Positions 11,404-22,936 of a DNA stretch of 64,000 nucleotides are shown one piece after another. The stretch comes from Ornithodoros turicata (taxonomy: Eukaryota; Arthropoda; Arachnida; Ixodida; Argasidae), in the NCBI RefSeq assembly GCF_037126465.1, contig NC_088209.1, forward strand, positions 7,643,947 to 7,707,946, read 5' to 3'. Below the pieces are notes generated by a model. The model saw only the letters and a program-made list of their open reading frames with translations. It was not told where the DNA came from and made no database searches. The position numbers and the translations under genes were made by a program. The number at the start of each line of letters is the position of its first letter. Within the stretch, counting starts at the first letter, position 1.

Positions 11404-11956
11404 TAGGGTTGCCACCTTTTGTAGTGAAAAATACCGGCTGAGGGAGAGGAGGTGGAATAAAGGGAAAGGGGAACTGTTCGCGGGAAAGGGAAAGTAAGTG
11501 ATGGGTGAAGAGTATACAGAGAGAGAGAGAGAGAAAGAACGAGCGTACTGGCTGAAGACAACAATGATAATAATAATGAATAACTAAGAAAAGGACTGGT
11601 GACTACGGAGTTGGGTCTGTGTTCCCGATTTATTCAAGCTGTAGTGGAATGTTGAAAGGAAAACCCCGTAAAAGCCCCTATGAATGGTGTTGAGCCACAA
11701 ATACCGGCAAAAGGCTGCCGGTATCACCTTCCTACCGGCAACCGGCAGAGCGAGCAAATATAATAGCGAGCCGGTATAGTACCGGCCTCCCAAGCAGCAC
11801 AATGTACGGAAAGTCGAGTGCAATAGGGGTGGACGGTATGTGTCTTATCAATGTTCTTTGGTTTCACCAGTTTGTTCAAGGTCTTCCACCTACCCGTCCA
11901 CCCCTATTGCACTCGACTTTCAGTACATTGTGCTGCTTGGGCTGGTGGCAATCCTA
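11404..11956. mobile_element. hAT MITE with 8-bp TSD
   Basis: The ends TAGGGTTGCCACC and, inverted, TAGGATTGCCACC are flanked by CCTGTTAG (11396-11403) and CCTGTTTG (11957-11964), an 8-bp TSD with one later change. The right arm at the matching point reads CCTGTTAG once, which is the empty site. An 8-bp TSD and these ends are typical of hAT. It was about 400 bp long before a 153-bp element inserted near its right end. Non-coding. Confidence 0.85.
11789..11941. mobile_element. 153-bp palindromic element, copy 1
   Basis: Begins CCCAAGCAGCACAATGTAC and ends with the inverse GTACATTGTGCTGCTTGGG; about 49 bases at each end are complementary. Flanked by CT on both sides (11787-11788; 11942-11943). 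It sits inside the hAT MITE, whose right end would otherwise read GGCCTGGTGGCAA. Confidence 0.9.
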
Positions 11957-12018
11957 CCTGTTTGACGCGGACTTCGAATGGCGCATTTGCGGCGTCCTTG
12001 ATGATGCCCGCGTTTGTT

Positions 12019-12171
12019 CCCAAGCAGCAAAATGTACTGAAAGTCGGGTGCAATAGGGGTGGACGGGTAGGTGGAAGGCCTTGAACAGACTCGTGAAACT
12101 AAGCAACATCGATAAGACACATACCGTCCACCCCTATTGCACTCGACTTTCAGTACATTGTGCTGCTTGGG
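12019..12171. mobile_element. 153-bp palindromic element, copy 2
   Basis: Same length and ends as copy 1. TT flanks both sides (12017-12018; 12172-12173). The opposite arm carries GCGTTTGTTTGTTTTATT here, which is exactly this site minus the element and one TT. Confidence 0.9.
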
Positions 12172-12295
12172 TTTGTTTTATTAAATACATGGAACACGCG
12201 TTGTTAGAGTGATCTTGATAAGACGTCCGCGGAATCGTTGCGCCCGTGTTTGGGTGATAGTGGGGCGTTCTTTGGCGTGTGTGTGTGTGTGCCTT

Positions 12296-12448
12296 CCCAA
12301 GCAGCACAATGTACTGAAAGTCGAGTGCAATAGGGGTGGATGGTATGTGTCTTATCAGTGTTCTTTAGTTTCAGGAGTCTGTTCAAGGACTTCCACCTAC
12401 CCGGCCACCCCTATTGCACTCGACTTTCGGTACATCTTGCTGCTTGGG
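12296..12448. mobile_element. 153-bp palindromic element, copy 3
   Basis: Same length and ends. TT flanks both sides (12294-12295; 12449-12450). The opposite arm reads GTGTGCCTTCCCTTTTATTG across the empty site. Confidence 0.9.
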
Positions 12449-12499
12449 TTCCCTTTTATTGAGCATGTCATGCGATTCGTGTGCGATGCGCTGTGGACC

Positions 12500-12652
12500 C
12501 CCAAGCAGCACAATGTACTGAAAGTCGAGTGCAATAGGGGTGGACAGTATGCGTCTTATCAGTGTTCTTTAGTTTCACGAGTCTCTTCAAGGCCTTCCAC
12601 CTACCCGTCCACCCCTATTGCACTCGACTTTCAGTACATTTTGCTGCTTGGG
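12500..12652. mobile_element. 153-bp palindromic element, copy 4
   Basis: Same length and ends. CC flanks both sides (12498-12499; 12653-12654). The opposite arm reads CTGTGGACCGGGACACGG, the uninterrupted site. Confidence 0.9.
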
Positions 12653-13351
12653 CCGGGACACGGCCGGTGAGAGGTATGACCCGTTTTTGTTTCTTTGTCG
12701 TTTCGCCGGGCAATGCGTCATTATAGACTGTTTCCCTCTACGTTTCTTTTTTTTCTCTGTTTCATACCCCCTTTTTGTCTTCACTGCGTCATGCGACACG
12801 TGTTGTTACGAAAGGAATTTGATAAGATGCCATGCCAGTGCCGTTTTTGTGCGTATGTTTAGATAATGCCGACAGAAGACTCTCGTTCTTTTCCCCCTTT
12901 TACTGGACATGATGCCACACATATGTTGTTACAGAAGGACTTCGACGAGACGCCCAGGCCGTTTTTGTGCGTATGTTTGGTAATGCTGGATAATGACGAA
13001 AGAAGACTACTTTTTTCATGGTTTCTTTCATTAAACTTTTTGTGGCACCGTACCGCTGTCAATCGACAGCGCGCGTATCATCTTTCTATGTGAAACCAGG
13101 AGACGCATGCGACTGACCACAGCAGGCTGCGAAATTAATGCACATGACATTTATTGCAAGGAACTGCATGGACAGGCTTTTGTTGGCGATGACAACAGTA
13201 CATGTGGTCGAGGGCGATCCTCTGAAACCCGTGCCGTAATGCCTCGGTAGTGGAGTACACTGTTGTTTTTACATGCTGTAGCATATCATGAGGCGTGCTC
13301 ATGGAAAATGACATCCGACTGTCATTTTATAGGATTAATGGTTCCGGGACA

Positions 13352-13400
13352 TTTCATCGAACGTCGTTTGGTCGAACGCCGTTTGATCGAAACGGCAGCG
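13352..13400. repeat. GTTTGATCGAACGCC motif cluster (left arm)
   Basis: Successive units of the form TCGAACGYCGTTTGRTCGAA. The equivalent cluster in the right arm is longer (16185-16290), and two more clusters lie in the spacer. Confidence 0.75.
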
Positions 13401-14139
13401 GTCGTTTACCGATTTTTTTATTGGTTCGCTTGTAGCGTTGATGTAACAAAAAACAAGAAGAAAAACAAAAGAAAGCGTCAGTCTTATGTGCTGTTATCTT
13501 AAGGAATATTTAGCTCTGTGTAATACGCTACCTAATGGCATGACATTCCTTTCTTTCGACTGTGTTGGACGGAATGTTGAAGAACACTGCGGGCACATAC
13601 GCCATTGCAAGTCACCACTTCACACCGGAAACGATGGACTACAATTCGCTACGCTGCCAAGTTCTAGAAGCTGAAGAGATACTGAAACAAAGAAAGCGCC
13701 GGTTCCGCGTAAACCACCCACCATTTTCGGCGTTTTGACCCCTCTTTTCTCCTTGTAGGACAATAATTCGCATTCACTGAGCGACCCAAAGACGGACTTC
13801 ACAACACAAAGTTGACTGACAAAAAGTTCGTTGTGCAAAGATAAGAGGTCAGAACGGCTTAAGAGGCAAAAATAGAACGAATTCTTGGTTCCATTATATG
13901 CTCAAGTATAGCACGTGCCTAGTTGTGTTCTTTTTAAGCTCGTCCTATCTCAAACTTTATAACTCCATCCGATGTCCTGTTGCCGTGAGTTCCTGTAGTA
14001 CACTTGATGTACGTACTGGACGTAAGGACGCTGGACTAATGTCTGTTATGATTTCGTTAGTTTGGGATGCGCCTATTTGCCTCTTGCGTACCACGGCGCA
14101 CTGAGAAAAGCAATGCAAGCATATCGGGTGTCCGCCCAT

Positions 14140-14262
14140 TTCATCGAACGCCGGTTCGTCGAACGACGTTTCATCGACGCCGTTTTATCGAACGCAGTTT
14201 CATGGAACGCCACCGGACAGTTGCTCACCAGACAATTGCCCGTAGGACAACTGCTCACCGTT
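14140..14262. repeat. GTTTGATCGAACGCC motif cluster (spacer 1)
   Basis: Repeated, degenerate TTTCATCGAACGCCG units opening with GTGTCCGCCCATTT. These are followed by a second, different repeat of GGACARTTGCYCACC type at about 14215-14262. Confidence 0.7.
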
Positions 14263-15004
14263 AGAAAGAATTTGCCACCATTTTAGATGTTTACTGTTGT
14301 AGGAAAATTTAATACGACGTGGAACGGTCAGTACATAGACAGCGCCTCCATTTACAATCTATGAGGCTATGAGGAGTGATATATACATTGCTACGCTTCA
14401 TGATACAAGAGGGATATGCACTATTATACTATACTAATACTATATACTTACTATATTATTATTACTACTATTATTATTACTATTACTATACTATACTATT
14501 ATACTATATACTACATGTTAGGTCAGTTTAGAATTAGTCTGCTGGCAGTTTAGACGTTAGGTCATGTTAGAATTATAGTGTGGGTAATATAGACGTTGGA
14601 AATTGCGTATTAGCATTTTAGACGTCATTATTGTTGTTGTTATGTTAGAATCAGTTTATCCGCACTTTAGGTTCTTGGCGAAGGCGTGTTCTGCAGTTCT
14701 TCACAATCGCAACAATGCAAATATTCGCAACAATCGCGCAATCATATCCTGAATGTAGCACAGGCTGACGCTGATACATGATCACAAAGCTGTTTGCGCT
14801 CGGGGAAGTTAACTGAGTTAAATTAAATTTCACGTTTTATCTCTGATGCTTCGTCCTCTGTCACTCACTTATCCGGCGACAAAGCACTGATTTCCAAAAT
14901 CGTGATATCGGCGCTAAGCCGTTGGTTATAAAACGGTTGGGGGGTTCGGCTTACGGGATATCGGCATGCGACGCGTTATCCATATAGGGCCATTCCTATA
15001 ACCA

Positions 15005-15122
15005 CTCCGGTGTCCGCCCATTTGTTCGAACGCCGTTTGATCGAAGCTGTTTGATCGAATGCCTTTTGATCGAACGCCGCTTGGTCGAAAGCCGTTTGAT
15101 CGAAAGACATTTGTTCGAAGGG
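15005..15122. repeat. GTTTGATCGAACGCC motif cluster (spacer 2)
   Basis: Also opens with GTGTCCGCCCATTT, then about six units of TTGATCGAACGCCG type with single-base variation. Confidence 0.75.
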
Positions 15123-15369
15123 AGTTCAAAGCTCGCAGCGTGTCCTTATAGCACCTCTTTTCTCTAACTTTTGACTCGAGCATACGGAAGCAGGCAATCA
15201 GTGTCTTGCTTTTTTTTAACTAAACAGGGCAGACCTCTGGTTATTTGCAGACATTTGTCATGCACGAACAGCACAGCTGAATAGAACAATGCGGAAGAAT
15301 TCGGCGAACCGTAGGACACATATTGAAGCAAATGGCCTCAGGTTGCGAGCAGCCGATAGTCTGTGCCTC

Positions 15370-15840
15370 TTCTGGGCACCCTTTTCATTGCTTGCGACAA
15401 ATTTAAAGGGGACCATCTGAAATGGGATAGCCATATGTGCGCGAAAGCCACTCGAAGTCTGTGGATGCTAAGAAGGAAGTTTCGTCATGGTACAAAATAA
15501 TCATATTAAATTAACAGCCATATAAAACCTTAGTTCAACCTTGGTTAGAGTATGCATCTGCAGTCTGGGATCCCTACACATGCACGCAATAAAAAAAAAG
15601 AAGAAGAAGGAAAAAAGTAGACAAAGTACAAAGATCAGCTCACGGCTTATATTGTCTGGGTTTGGAGGGACATCTTCGGTTCCATGTACTTTACAAGAAC
15701 CAAATTGAGATTCACTTGCACATAGGCGCAAAGTAAATAAACTAAAACTTCTTTCTGCTATACAATGTCAGTTATTGACTACAAACATTAATAACACATT
15801 GTTAAAATTTGTCCACGTTCGACGCGAATAAACCATTCAA
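15370..15840 (+). pseudogene. LINE reverse transcriptase C-terminal fragment (CR1/L2-like)
   Basis: Three short reading frames together recall the C-terminal end of a non-LTR retrotransposon polymerase. Around 15410-15495 the frame gives DHLKWDSHMCAKATRSLWML (thumb-region 'W..H....K.....L..L'). Around 15535-15590 it gives LVQPWLEYASAVWDPYT, the familiar LEYA..VWDP motif. A final part near 15710-15780 matches the region that follows. Stops and frame changes occur at about 15500 and 15590. Typical of a 5'-truncated, decayed LINE copy. I cannot assign the clade firmly. Confidence 0.75.
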
Positions 15841-16108
15841 GAATGTCATTTATTTATTTATTTGTCAAAGTTGTTTATTATTTGACAACGTGTTGGGGGA
15901 CTAGGGGTGAAAGGCATCTACGCCATTTTTAGTCACTATCTGTCAGAGAGGAAAAACCTATCAAGTTCTCGAACGGGAGAGGGTGAACAACCCAGGCCCT
16001 TGGACCGCTTTCTGGATGCGAAGAAGTATGTTAGGATGAGGAATGTGTTTATGGGCAAGCGTATTGCACAGAGTTAAATATTCCTTAGGATAACAGCATC
16101 TAGGACTG

Positions 16109-17701
16109 ACGCTTTATTTTGTTTTTCTTCATTTTTTTTGTTACATCAACGCTACAAGCGAACCAATAAAAAAAAATCGATCAAACGACCGCTACCGTTT
16201 CGATCAAACGGCGTTCGATCAAATGGCTTTCGACCATAATGTCCCGCGTTCGATCAAACGGCTTTCGACCAAACGACGTTCGATGAAATGTCCCGGAACC
16301 ATTAATCCTATAAAATGACAGTGGGATGTCATTTTGCATGAGCGCGCATCATGACATGCTAGAGCATATAAAAACAACAGTGTACTCCACTACCGAGGCA
16401 TTACGGCACGGGTTTCAGAGGACCACGCTCGACCACATGTACTGTTGTCATCGCCAACAAAAGCCTGTCCATGCAGTTCCTTGCAATAAATGTCATGTGC
16501 ATTAATTTCGCAGCCTGCTGTGGTCAGTCGCATGCGTCTCCTGGTTTCACATAGAAAGATGATGCGCGCCCAGTCGATTGACATCGGTACGGTGCCACCA
16601 AAAGTTTGAAAGAAAGTTTGAAAGAAACCATCAAAAAAGTAGTCTTCTTTCGTCATTATCCAGCATTACCAAACATACGCACAAAAACGGCCTGGGCGTC
16701 TCGTCAAAGTCCTTCTGTAACAACATGTGTGGCATTATGTTCAGTAAAAGGGGGAAAAGAACCAGAGTGTTCTGTCGCCATTATCTAAACATATGCACAA
16801 AAACGGCACGGGCATGGCATCTCATCAAATTCCTTTCGTAACAATACGTGTCGTTTGACGCAGTGAAGACAAAAAGGGGGTATGAAACAGACAGAAAAAA
16901 AATGAAGAAACGCAGAGGGAAACAGTCCATAATGACACATTGTCCCGCGAAACGACAAAGAAACAAAAACGGGGTATACCTCTCACCGGCCGTGTCCCGG
17001 TCCACAGCGCATCGCACACGAATCGCATGACATGCTCAATAAAAGGGAAGGCACACACACACACACGCCAAAGAACGCCCTACTATCACCCAAACACGGG
17101 CGCAACGATTTCGAGGACGTCTTATCAAGATCACTCTAATAACGCGTGTTCCATATATTTAATAAAACAAACAAACGCGGGCATCGCTCAAAAACGCTGC
17201 AAATGCGCCATTCGAAGTCCGCGCCTAACAGGCAATGAATCAAGCCATCATAAAACGTTCATTAAAAGCAAAAACAAACAAACAAACGCGGGCATCTCTC
17301 AAAGACGCCGATCACGAAACGTTTATTAAAAGCAAAAACAAGCGAACACAGGAGCCGTCAAAATCCGTCAATTCATTCCACGAAAACAGAAAAAGAAGCA
17401 AAAAAAGAAAGACGGAAATGGGACCATGACTCAGTACTTATCCCCGACCATTTTCGCGGTTCTAAGGAACGCGCGTCCCAGATCGAGCAGCGCCATCTCA
17501 CGGGCCAACTCACGGCCGTGGTGGATGGAACAACCCAGTGGATGTAGCACCGGCAAAAGCACGTCCCCGTCTACGTTCGAACCTCTGCCCCCAGATGGCA
17601 TTCAGCCGACGCCGCTCACGCGTCCTCCCATTGGCGCGCTCCGGGTGGGCGTGGCGCGCGAGGGAGAGGGAAAATCTCAGGCCAGCTCTCTAGAGAATAG
17701 T
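16109..17701 (-). repeat. Right inverted arm, lacking the left arm's insertions
   Basis: Reverse complement of the left arm, with a few percent divergence and small indels. It has about 140 bp of extra sequence near 17375-17520 that the left arm lacks. Its empty sites read CCTGTTAG (hAT target), GTTTGTTTG, GCCTTCCC and GGACCGGG when turned to left-arm orientation. Confidence 0.8.
16175..16292. repeat. GTTTGATCGAACGCC motif cluster (right arm)
   Basis: Reverse-orientation units (CGATCAAACGGCGTTCGA). It is longer than its partner in the left arm, so copy number has changed since the arms separated. Confidence 0.75.
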
Positions 17702-17704
17702 CCA

Positions 17705-17893
17705 AAAATGACTCTCCTCACTCCTTCCTGGGAGTAAGATTACTCCCTCCCTCCCTATTGGAGAGTAATGTTGCTCTTCATCAGGGACTTAAAGCGTAGC
17801 CTTTGTAGAGTAATTGTACTCTCTAAAAGGGAGTGAGATATGTCGCAAGAAAAAATGGGGTAAAATTATATCCTTCTTGTGAAGAGTGTACTA
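17705..17893. mobile_element. TA-type palindromic MITE, second copy, left tip missing
   Basis: Shares ACTCC/GGAGT, GAGAGTAAT and TACTCT blocks and the GAAGAGTG-TA right tip with 1093-1278. Its left tip is missing where the long-inverted-arm element ends (17701), so that element may have landed in or beside this MITE. Confidence 0.45.
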
Positions 17894-18158
17894 CTCCTAT
17901 ATACACTACTACTCATGTACAGTTCTGAAACTTCGGCTTCAGCTTCGGTAGTGTGCGGTGATGCGCCGAGGAAAGGTCCTGTTTAGTTTCGTTTATAATC
18001 AAATGATACCCGCCGGTCACATGTTTTATTTCTCTGAAAAAAGATATGTTATCCCACCCACAAAGAGATGCAAAAGGTGCCTGAGCGCAGGTCTGTGCGA
18101 TATGTTCTTCTCCGTCATCGGCGCTTCGAAGCAACCGGCGCTATATCGCGGCTTAAAT

Positions 18159-19101
18159 TTTTTCCAACTTTGTGACCATGTATCTCTTGAACGAGATGTC
18201 GCATTTGAACGATTTTTTTGTTGACAGAGTGGATGGTGCACGTTCCACCATGGGCAACTAAATTTATATGGTCAAGAGAAAAGTATACGAAAAAAATCCC
18301 AAAAACGCAACACAGCCTTTTTACCGCTTGTTTGGAAGGTCATGGCCGAGGTCCTGGATCTCCGACTGTGATGTTCTTGACATGAGTAGAAAGATAATTC
18401 TTTCTTCTTTCGTTTCACGTTAAATACATTGATTTATCTTCAGCCATTATCACCGTAACAATGCCGTGAACACGGAAGGGTAGGGGAAAATTCTCATTTT
18501 CGCGGTAGGTTTTACCCAAAAAGGACATCTTCAAAATTTCCGATATTTTGTACTAACATAGCTGAGACATAGCTCTTTCAGGATACACAATAAAATGTTC
18601 GCTTATTTTGGTCCTACAGGGCGCGCAAGTTTTTTTTCGCAGCCCTATTGTGCAGCGCTCGCAGGGGTCAAACACACGTACAAAGAGTAGACTTCTATTC
18701 CACCACGTGTCTCTTTTTTTGTGCTTTTAGTGAGGGTGCCGCCATGCCGAAGGTCGACTGTAGTAATATGCACAGATCACTGTGATGTCCGTAGACAAGC
18801 AAAAGTTCGTTGCTTAGGCTCTCCCACCCGGTTAATCCCTTCAAGGTTACGTGCTCGAAGGAAATCGGACGTGGGAACATAGCATTTGTAAATACTCTGG
18901 CTTTGGCGAACCGAAGCGCGAGACGTCTATTCTCTTGTAATTTTGTTCCGTTTTCAGGATTTTTTTCGTATACTTTTCTCTTGACCATAAAAATTTAGTA
19001 GCCTACGCTGGAACGTGCTCCGTCCACTCTGTGAGCAAACAAAAGTTCGTTCAAATGGGACATCTCGTTAAGATAGACAAGGTCACAAAGTTGGAAAATG
19101 G
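18159..19101. repeat. 0.94-kb inverted repeat pair
   Basis: Left arm about 18159-18300 and right arm about 18957-19101 are inverted copies, marked by TTTTCCAACTTTGTGACC outside and GTATACTTTTCTCTTGACCA inside, around a 650-bp centre. Beyond the outer limit the flanks differ. I found no TSD. ORFs in the centre (e.g. minus 18695-18988) have no family match that I recognise. Probably a non-autonomous DNA transposon. Confidence 0.6.
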
Positions 19102-20495
19102 TCACGGAAAGGTTACTTAGTATGCTATCAAAGCTCGCCCGAGATACCGGTATCTCGGAGGCTCTCAACTGGGCGGCTGTAAATTAGGCTGCACGCAGCA
19201 CTTACAATGCCACAATGCCAGTCGAGAAAATCGAGTGTTCGAAAAAGTTTTCTTTTTTTCTGCATTTCACCTCGATAATACCTCTATTATCCATGCAAAA
19301 ATTACATTTTGGTATGTATATTTCTTGTAAGTAAGTATCAAATATCTGAATTCGTCATCATGGAACAAAAGTGTCATGTGTCATATTCTCTGAGAAAATA
19401 CAAGATGGGATGTGGCCAACAAAACGTAACGCTCCCTGAGTTCCGCAAGTGCAGCCACCGCACAGCCAGGCGTACGTCTAGACACAGTGAGTGATCAGAC
19501 TTATACAGATCTATTATTTCTCCCTGGCCAGTGTATGCTTATATATGCCATAACCGACGTTGACGTTGGTTTCCTGCTAATGACAGAAACAATCGCTATC
19601 GACAGACTGCATGGGAAGCGCATCAGCGTCAATAAAGAGAAAACGGACCATTGGCCGTCGGTGAGCTTCTCCACTGCGGTACGTATGAGGAGGTGCATAT
19701 TGTAGTGTAATCATTTAGCAACGTAAATTCGATGTGCTTGGCATTTTCATGTAGGCTCCATGCGGCGTTGAAGATCGCGTCTTGCTAAGGCGTTTAAGCC
19801 TAGTGCATGGAGTAGCGACGCTGACCAAGGATCAGAGGAGGAGCTGGCGCATCCAGATGTTTCTACGGTTAGTGTTCACGTTACTGTTATCATAGGTTAG
19901 TGTTCACGTTACTGTTATCATAATTGAACGTTGTGAAAGCTTTTTCATTGTGACTACACCAATTGTAAAGTGTGAGAGGTATTCGGAGCTGGGACAGCAG
20001 GCGGCCGCGGCGTTCTTCTTGGTAAGGATGCTGTTGTGCCGTTTTCGCAGTTTTTTCTGATTATGTTAACCTAGTGAGTGTCAAAAACGCTTGTTATAAT
20101 GACCCAACATATATCAGCACTCTTCTGGTTTGCAGGCTAATGGACACAGTACGTACTGTTCTCCAGCTGAACAGCAGCCATGCATGAATAAAGAAATAAA
20201 TAGTACACAAGTGCAATCAAGTCTCGTGAGTATATCCGAGCTCGCGTCATCATACATTTGGCACATTGCGTGTGAGCCATTTGCAGTGCATTTCTAATTG
20301 CCTGTGATATGTTTCCTGTGCTGTTCCTGGTGTGTTGACATTAGGAGCTACACAGAAGACATGTCACATGTCATGGACACATGCAGTGTAGGCAATATCG
20401 CCACACAACATAAAGTCATCAGAAATGCACGCAGACTAATTAGAAACCTATCACATACTAATTAGGAAAGCATTGAAAACTTAGCAGAAAAGCAT
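19102..20495. other. No gene recognised; one short tandem duplication
   Basis: GTTAGTGTTCACGTTACTG and its continuation are present twice in tandem at about 19868-19922. The last 100 bases contain AATTAG and CATCAGAAA repeats in which the P-like element is inserted. Confidence 0.5.
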
Positions 20496-21492
20496 CATAA
20501 ACTAGTGATGTCACGAACCTGGCAAGGTTCGAGTTCGCAAAATTTCGAAACTTTCGAACTTTTTCTCAGAAAAATTCGCGAAAGTTCGCAAAAGTTCGAC
20601 TTCACTGCGCATGCGCTGGCGTGACCTGCCCGGAAACAACCGTTGCTGCATCAGCTGCACTTCCGCCTAAGCTCGTTCCCAGTGCTAAATCTGAGTGGGT
20701 CCGCACTCGTCTAACGTACGCCACTCAAGGCTTCATTAGGCTTAATCACATCAGACAAGATGTCCTCCTCTACGGTATGTTCCATAAATCAGTTTGCTTC
20801 CCTTCGATTTGTATTTTTCTAGCAACAGAAACTTACCTGCGCCTACCACGGTACCACCTAGCATTCCTACATACACCTTCGCAGAGTAAACAGACAGCCG
20901 GTAAGAAAAACAAAGCACGCAAGGACAACGGCGCAAAACTGTTAGCAGCTAAATCTTAAATGTACAAACTACGTTTACCACGAAGCCAGAACACTAGTGG
21001 GCTCTGGCCTGGGGACGACTTTCGTCGCTTACCCAAGGTAAATCTAAATTGGTAGCGAAGGCGGGAAAAAATACAAAATCTGGCCTCGCAACCCTGGTAT
21101 TTTGATGCGCGAGCGAACCTGGGTGTTGCGACGACAAATGCGAATGTAAACAACTTTTTTTTTTACATCGATGAGATAAGTTATGTGTGTACTAATGACT
21201 TACTCGGCTATTCAATATAGGAAAAACTACCTCTTTGCCTGCTGTATGGGAACGTCAAAGTCGTGCAAGGTGAGTGAGTTTCCGTATCCTGCTACCCTAC
21301 GCTGGATGCGCACGTGCGATTTCTCACGTTTCTCCGTTTGTTGATCCGTACGGACCGCTTTGGATTATCTGCGCGTATTTATTGCGATATCGTCTAAGAA
21401 CACTCAAGTTAGACAGGCACATATTTTGGAATTCAAGGTAAGCTAGACAAGCAGCACAGAAGCGGAACACGTAAAAATATTCCTTATTGCAG

Positions 21493-21635
21493 GCCCTACT
21501 AAAGGCATGGGCCGCAAGGTGGGCTATGCCCGGATACGCGCACAGGCGCCGCTTTCTGAACGGCAGAGGAGACTGTGTCGCTGACGACACTACAAGCGGC
21601 ATAACTTGCCACCGTTTTCCTCGGGAGCCCGCAAG
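21493..21635 (+). pseudogene. P-like transposase, putative exon with first half of THAP domain
   Basis: The frame ends ..GITCHRFPREPA and then meets a GTGAGC donor. H-R-F-P is the conserved N-terminal THAP motif, preceded by a candidate zinc-ligand Cys. A possible acceptor (TTGCAG) lies at 21491-21492. Upstream, ATGGGAACGTC.. with an AAG/GTGAGT donor near 21275 could be a start exon, but the phases did not fit, so the true start is unresolved. The exon joins the next in phase (AG plus G makes Arg). Confidence 0.6.
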
Positions 21636-22197
21636 GTGAGCAGCTGAAAAAGCATTGTTATTTCAAGAAGTGTTTTACGTACATTGATGTACGTCTGGGG
21701 TACTCTATAATCGCATACTTCAAGTAGTTAGCTTTGAATGTTATGCCTATGCTAAACCACAAAAAAAAAAAAAAAAACTGTAAAGCCAGTAGACGTAATA
21801 GTTTTCTGGTGCATAAATTATATTGTCTGATTTCCAGCGCTGAAGCTTCGTGAACACATGTCGTCGGCATTGGTCAACATGAACTGAGACGGTAAACACA
21901 ATAAACACGTAAAATATGCACGTGCCTTGTTGCTTGTCCTATTGGGCGTGCGAATTTGAACAGTGTGCACGACTGCGCCTCACGTAGATGCATTAGTTTG
22001 TTGCATGATATTGGGCTTGCTTGTTTGCTTGCTTCTGCTCGCATGTTTGCATTTGGTGGTAGTGCATTTGAAGGTGGTGTGGCAGTGAGCTCTGGTGCTT
22101 GGTGTTGTACTGTGATGCAAGCTTGGCATACTGGCCAATTCTTTTATAATAGCCTTCATACATTTTTCTGTAACTTACAATCGGAATCATTTCACAG

Positions 22198-22367
22198 GTG
22201 CAGAGCGTGGCTGGAGTTTTGTGACGTGGACGTGCTCAGCAGTTCTCTCCTTCATTGGCACTCCAGAGTGCTCTGTTCACGACACTTTGCGCCGTCTGCG
22301 TTTCTGCGGACAGGAAGGCTCCGGTGGAACGCAATGCCAACACTGAAGCGCGCTTCACATAGTGCTG
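22198..22367 (+). pseudogene. P-like transposase, exon with second half of THAP domain
   Basis: Opens after a TTTCACAG acceptor, with CRAWLEFC; continues through LCSRHFAPSAF (the C..HF zinc-ligand pair) to RLRWNAMPTL, the conserved end of THAP domains; and closes at a G/GTAAGT donor. Its phase matches the preceding exon. THAP domains bind element ends in P transposase. The following 22437-22655 open frame is out of phase with this donor, which suggests decay or a missed exon. Confidence 0.75.
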
Positions 22368-22936
22368 GTAAGTATGAGGCCAGTAAGAACACAGAACTGA
22401 CCAGTATTTTCTATGTCAATGTCTTCATATCTGTGTGGCCTTAGAAGGAGTAAAACAGATGCATGTATTCCTGACACTATACAGCACAAGACAGAAGTGT
22501 TGCTGAGGGCAGCAGACAACATGCTGTTATCTCTGTGCCAACTAGACCTGCCTGTGGTCAAACTGTGGGGGCAGAAGCTGGTACAGGAAGCACTGGATCA
22601 CCCCACTCCTCCCTTCAGGAACATCACCATCACCCTGATAGTACAGGTACGATGACATGAAAACGCTGGCATACCCTGAAGTTAACAGTGCACCACCTTG
22701 CATTGCACGACAGGGTGTGGGACAGAAGTCTCTAGCACATTACCGAGCGCCGTGCCATCTGAAGCCTCCCTTCACGACCACTGCTATGCAAGCAGGGCCT
22801 GTGCACCTGCAGTCGACTATGTCCTACCAGGGCCATCAGGACCACCTCCGCAAGCTGCAGGTATGTGTGCTCCATGAGTTGCTTTATCTTTCACGATGAG
22901 TGCAATTCGTAACCTTTCTTTTGTCATCATTCCTAG

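Larger units (their letters stand above)
10990..13486 (+). repeat. Left inverted arm, with five nested insertions
   Basis: Matches the reverse complement of 16109-17701. It carries material the right arm lacks: a hAT MITE at 11404-11956 (with a 153-bp element inside it) and three further 153-bp elements at 12019, 12296 and 12500. The paralogous right arm gives the pre-insertion sequence for each, which fixes the TSDs. ORFs in the arm (e.g. around 10921-11166 minus) recur in the other arm only because the DNA does. Confidence 0.8.
13487..16108. other. Spacer of the long-inverted-arm element
   Basis: Non-coding apart from a LINE tail at 15370-15840. It holds two clusters of the GTTTGATCGAACGCC motif (about 14140-14260 and 15005-15120), an AT-rich TACTATA-type microsatellite at about 14420-14515, and repeated TAGACGTTAGG-like blocks near 14520-14630. 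I find no transposase, so the element is not autonomous as it stands. Confidence 0.55.
10990..17701. mobile_element. 6.7-kb element with long inverted arms
   Basis: The left arm (10990 to about 13486) and right arm (about 16109-17701) are inverted copies of each other. They share the outer tip ACTATTCTCTAGAGAGCTGG and the inner limit at GAAAGCGTCAGTC/GACTGACGCTTTAT. After removing later insertions the arms are about 1.5 kb each, separated by a 2.6-kb spacer. No TSD is obvious, and neither arm nor spacer encodes a recognised transposase. It could be a foldback-type element or an inverted segmental duplication; the precise matching end points favour the former. Confidence 0.6.

Noticed and set aside
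12209..12670. 153-codon ORF with repeated peptide segments
   Set aside because: The repeats come from two 153-bp palindromic elements read through; no independent coding evidence.
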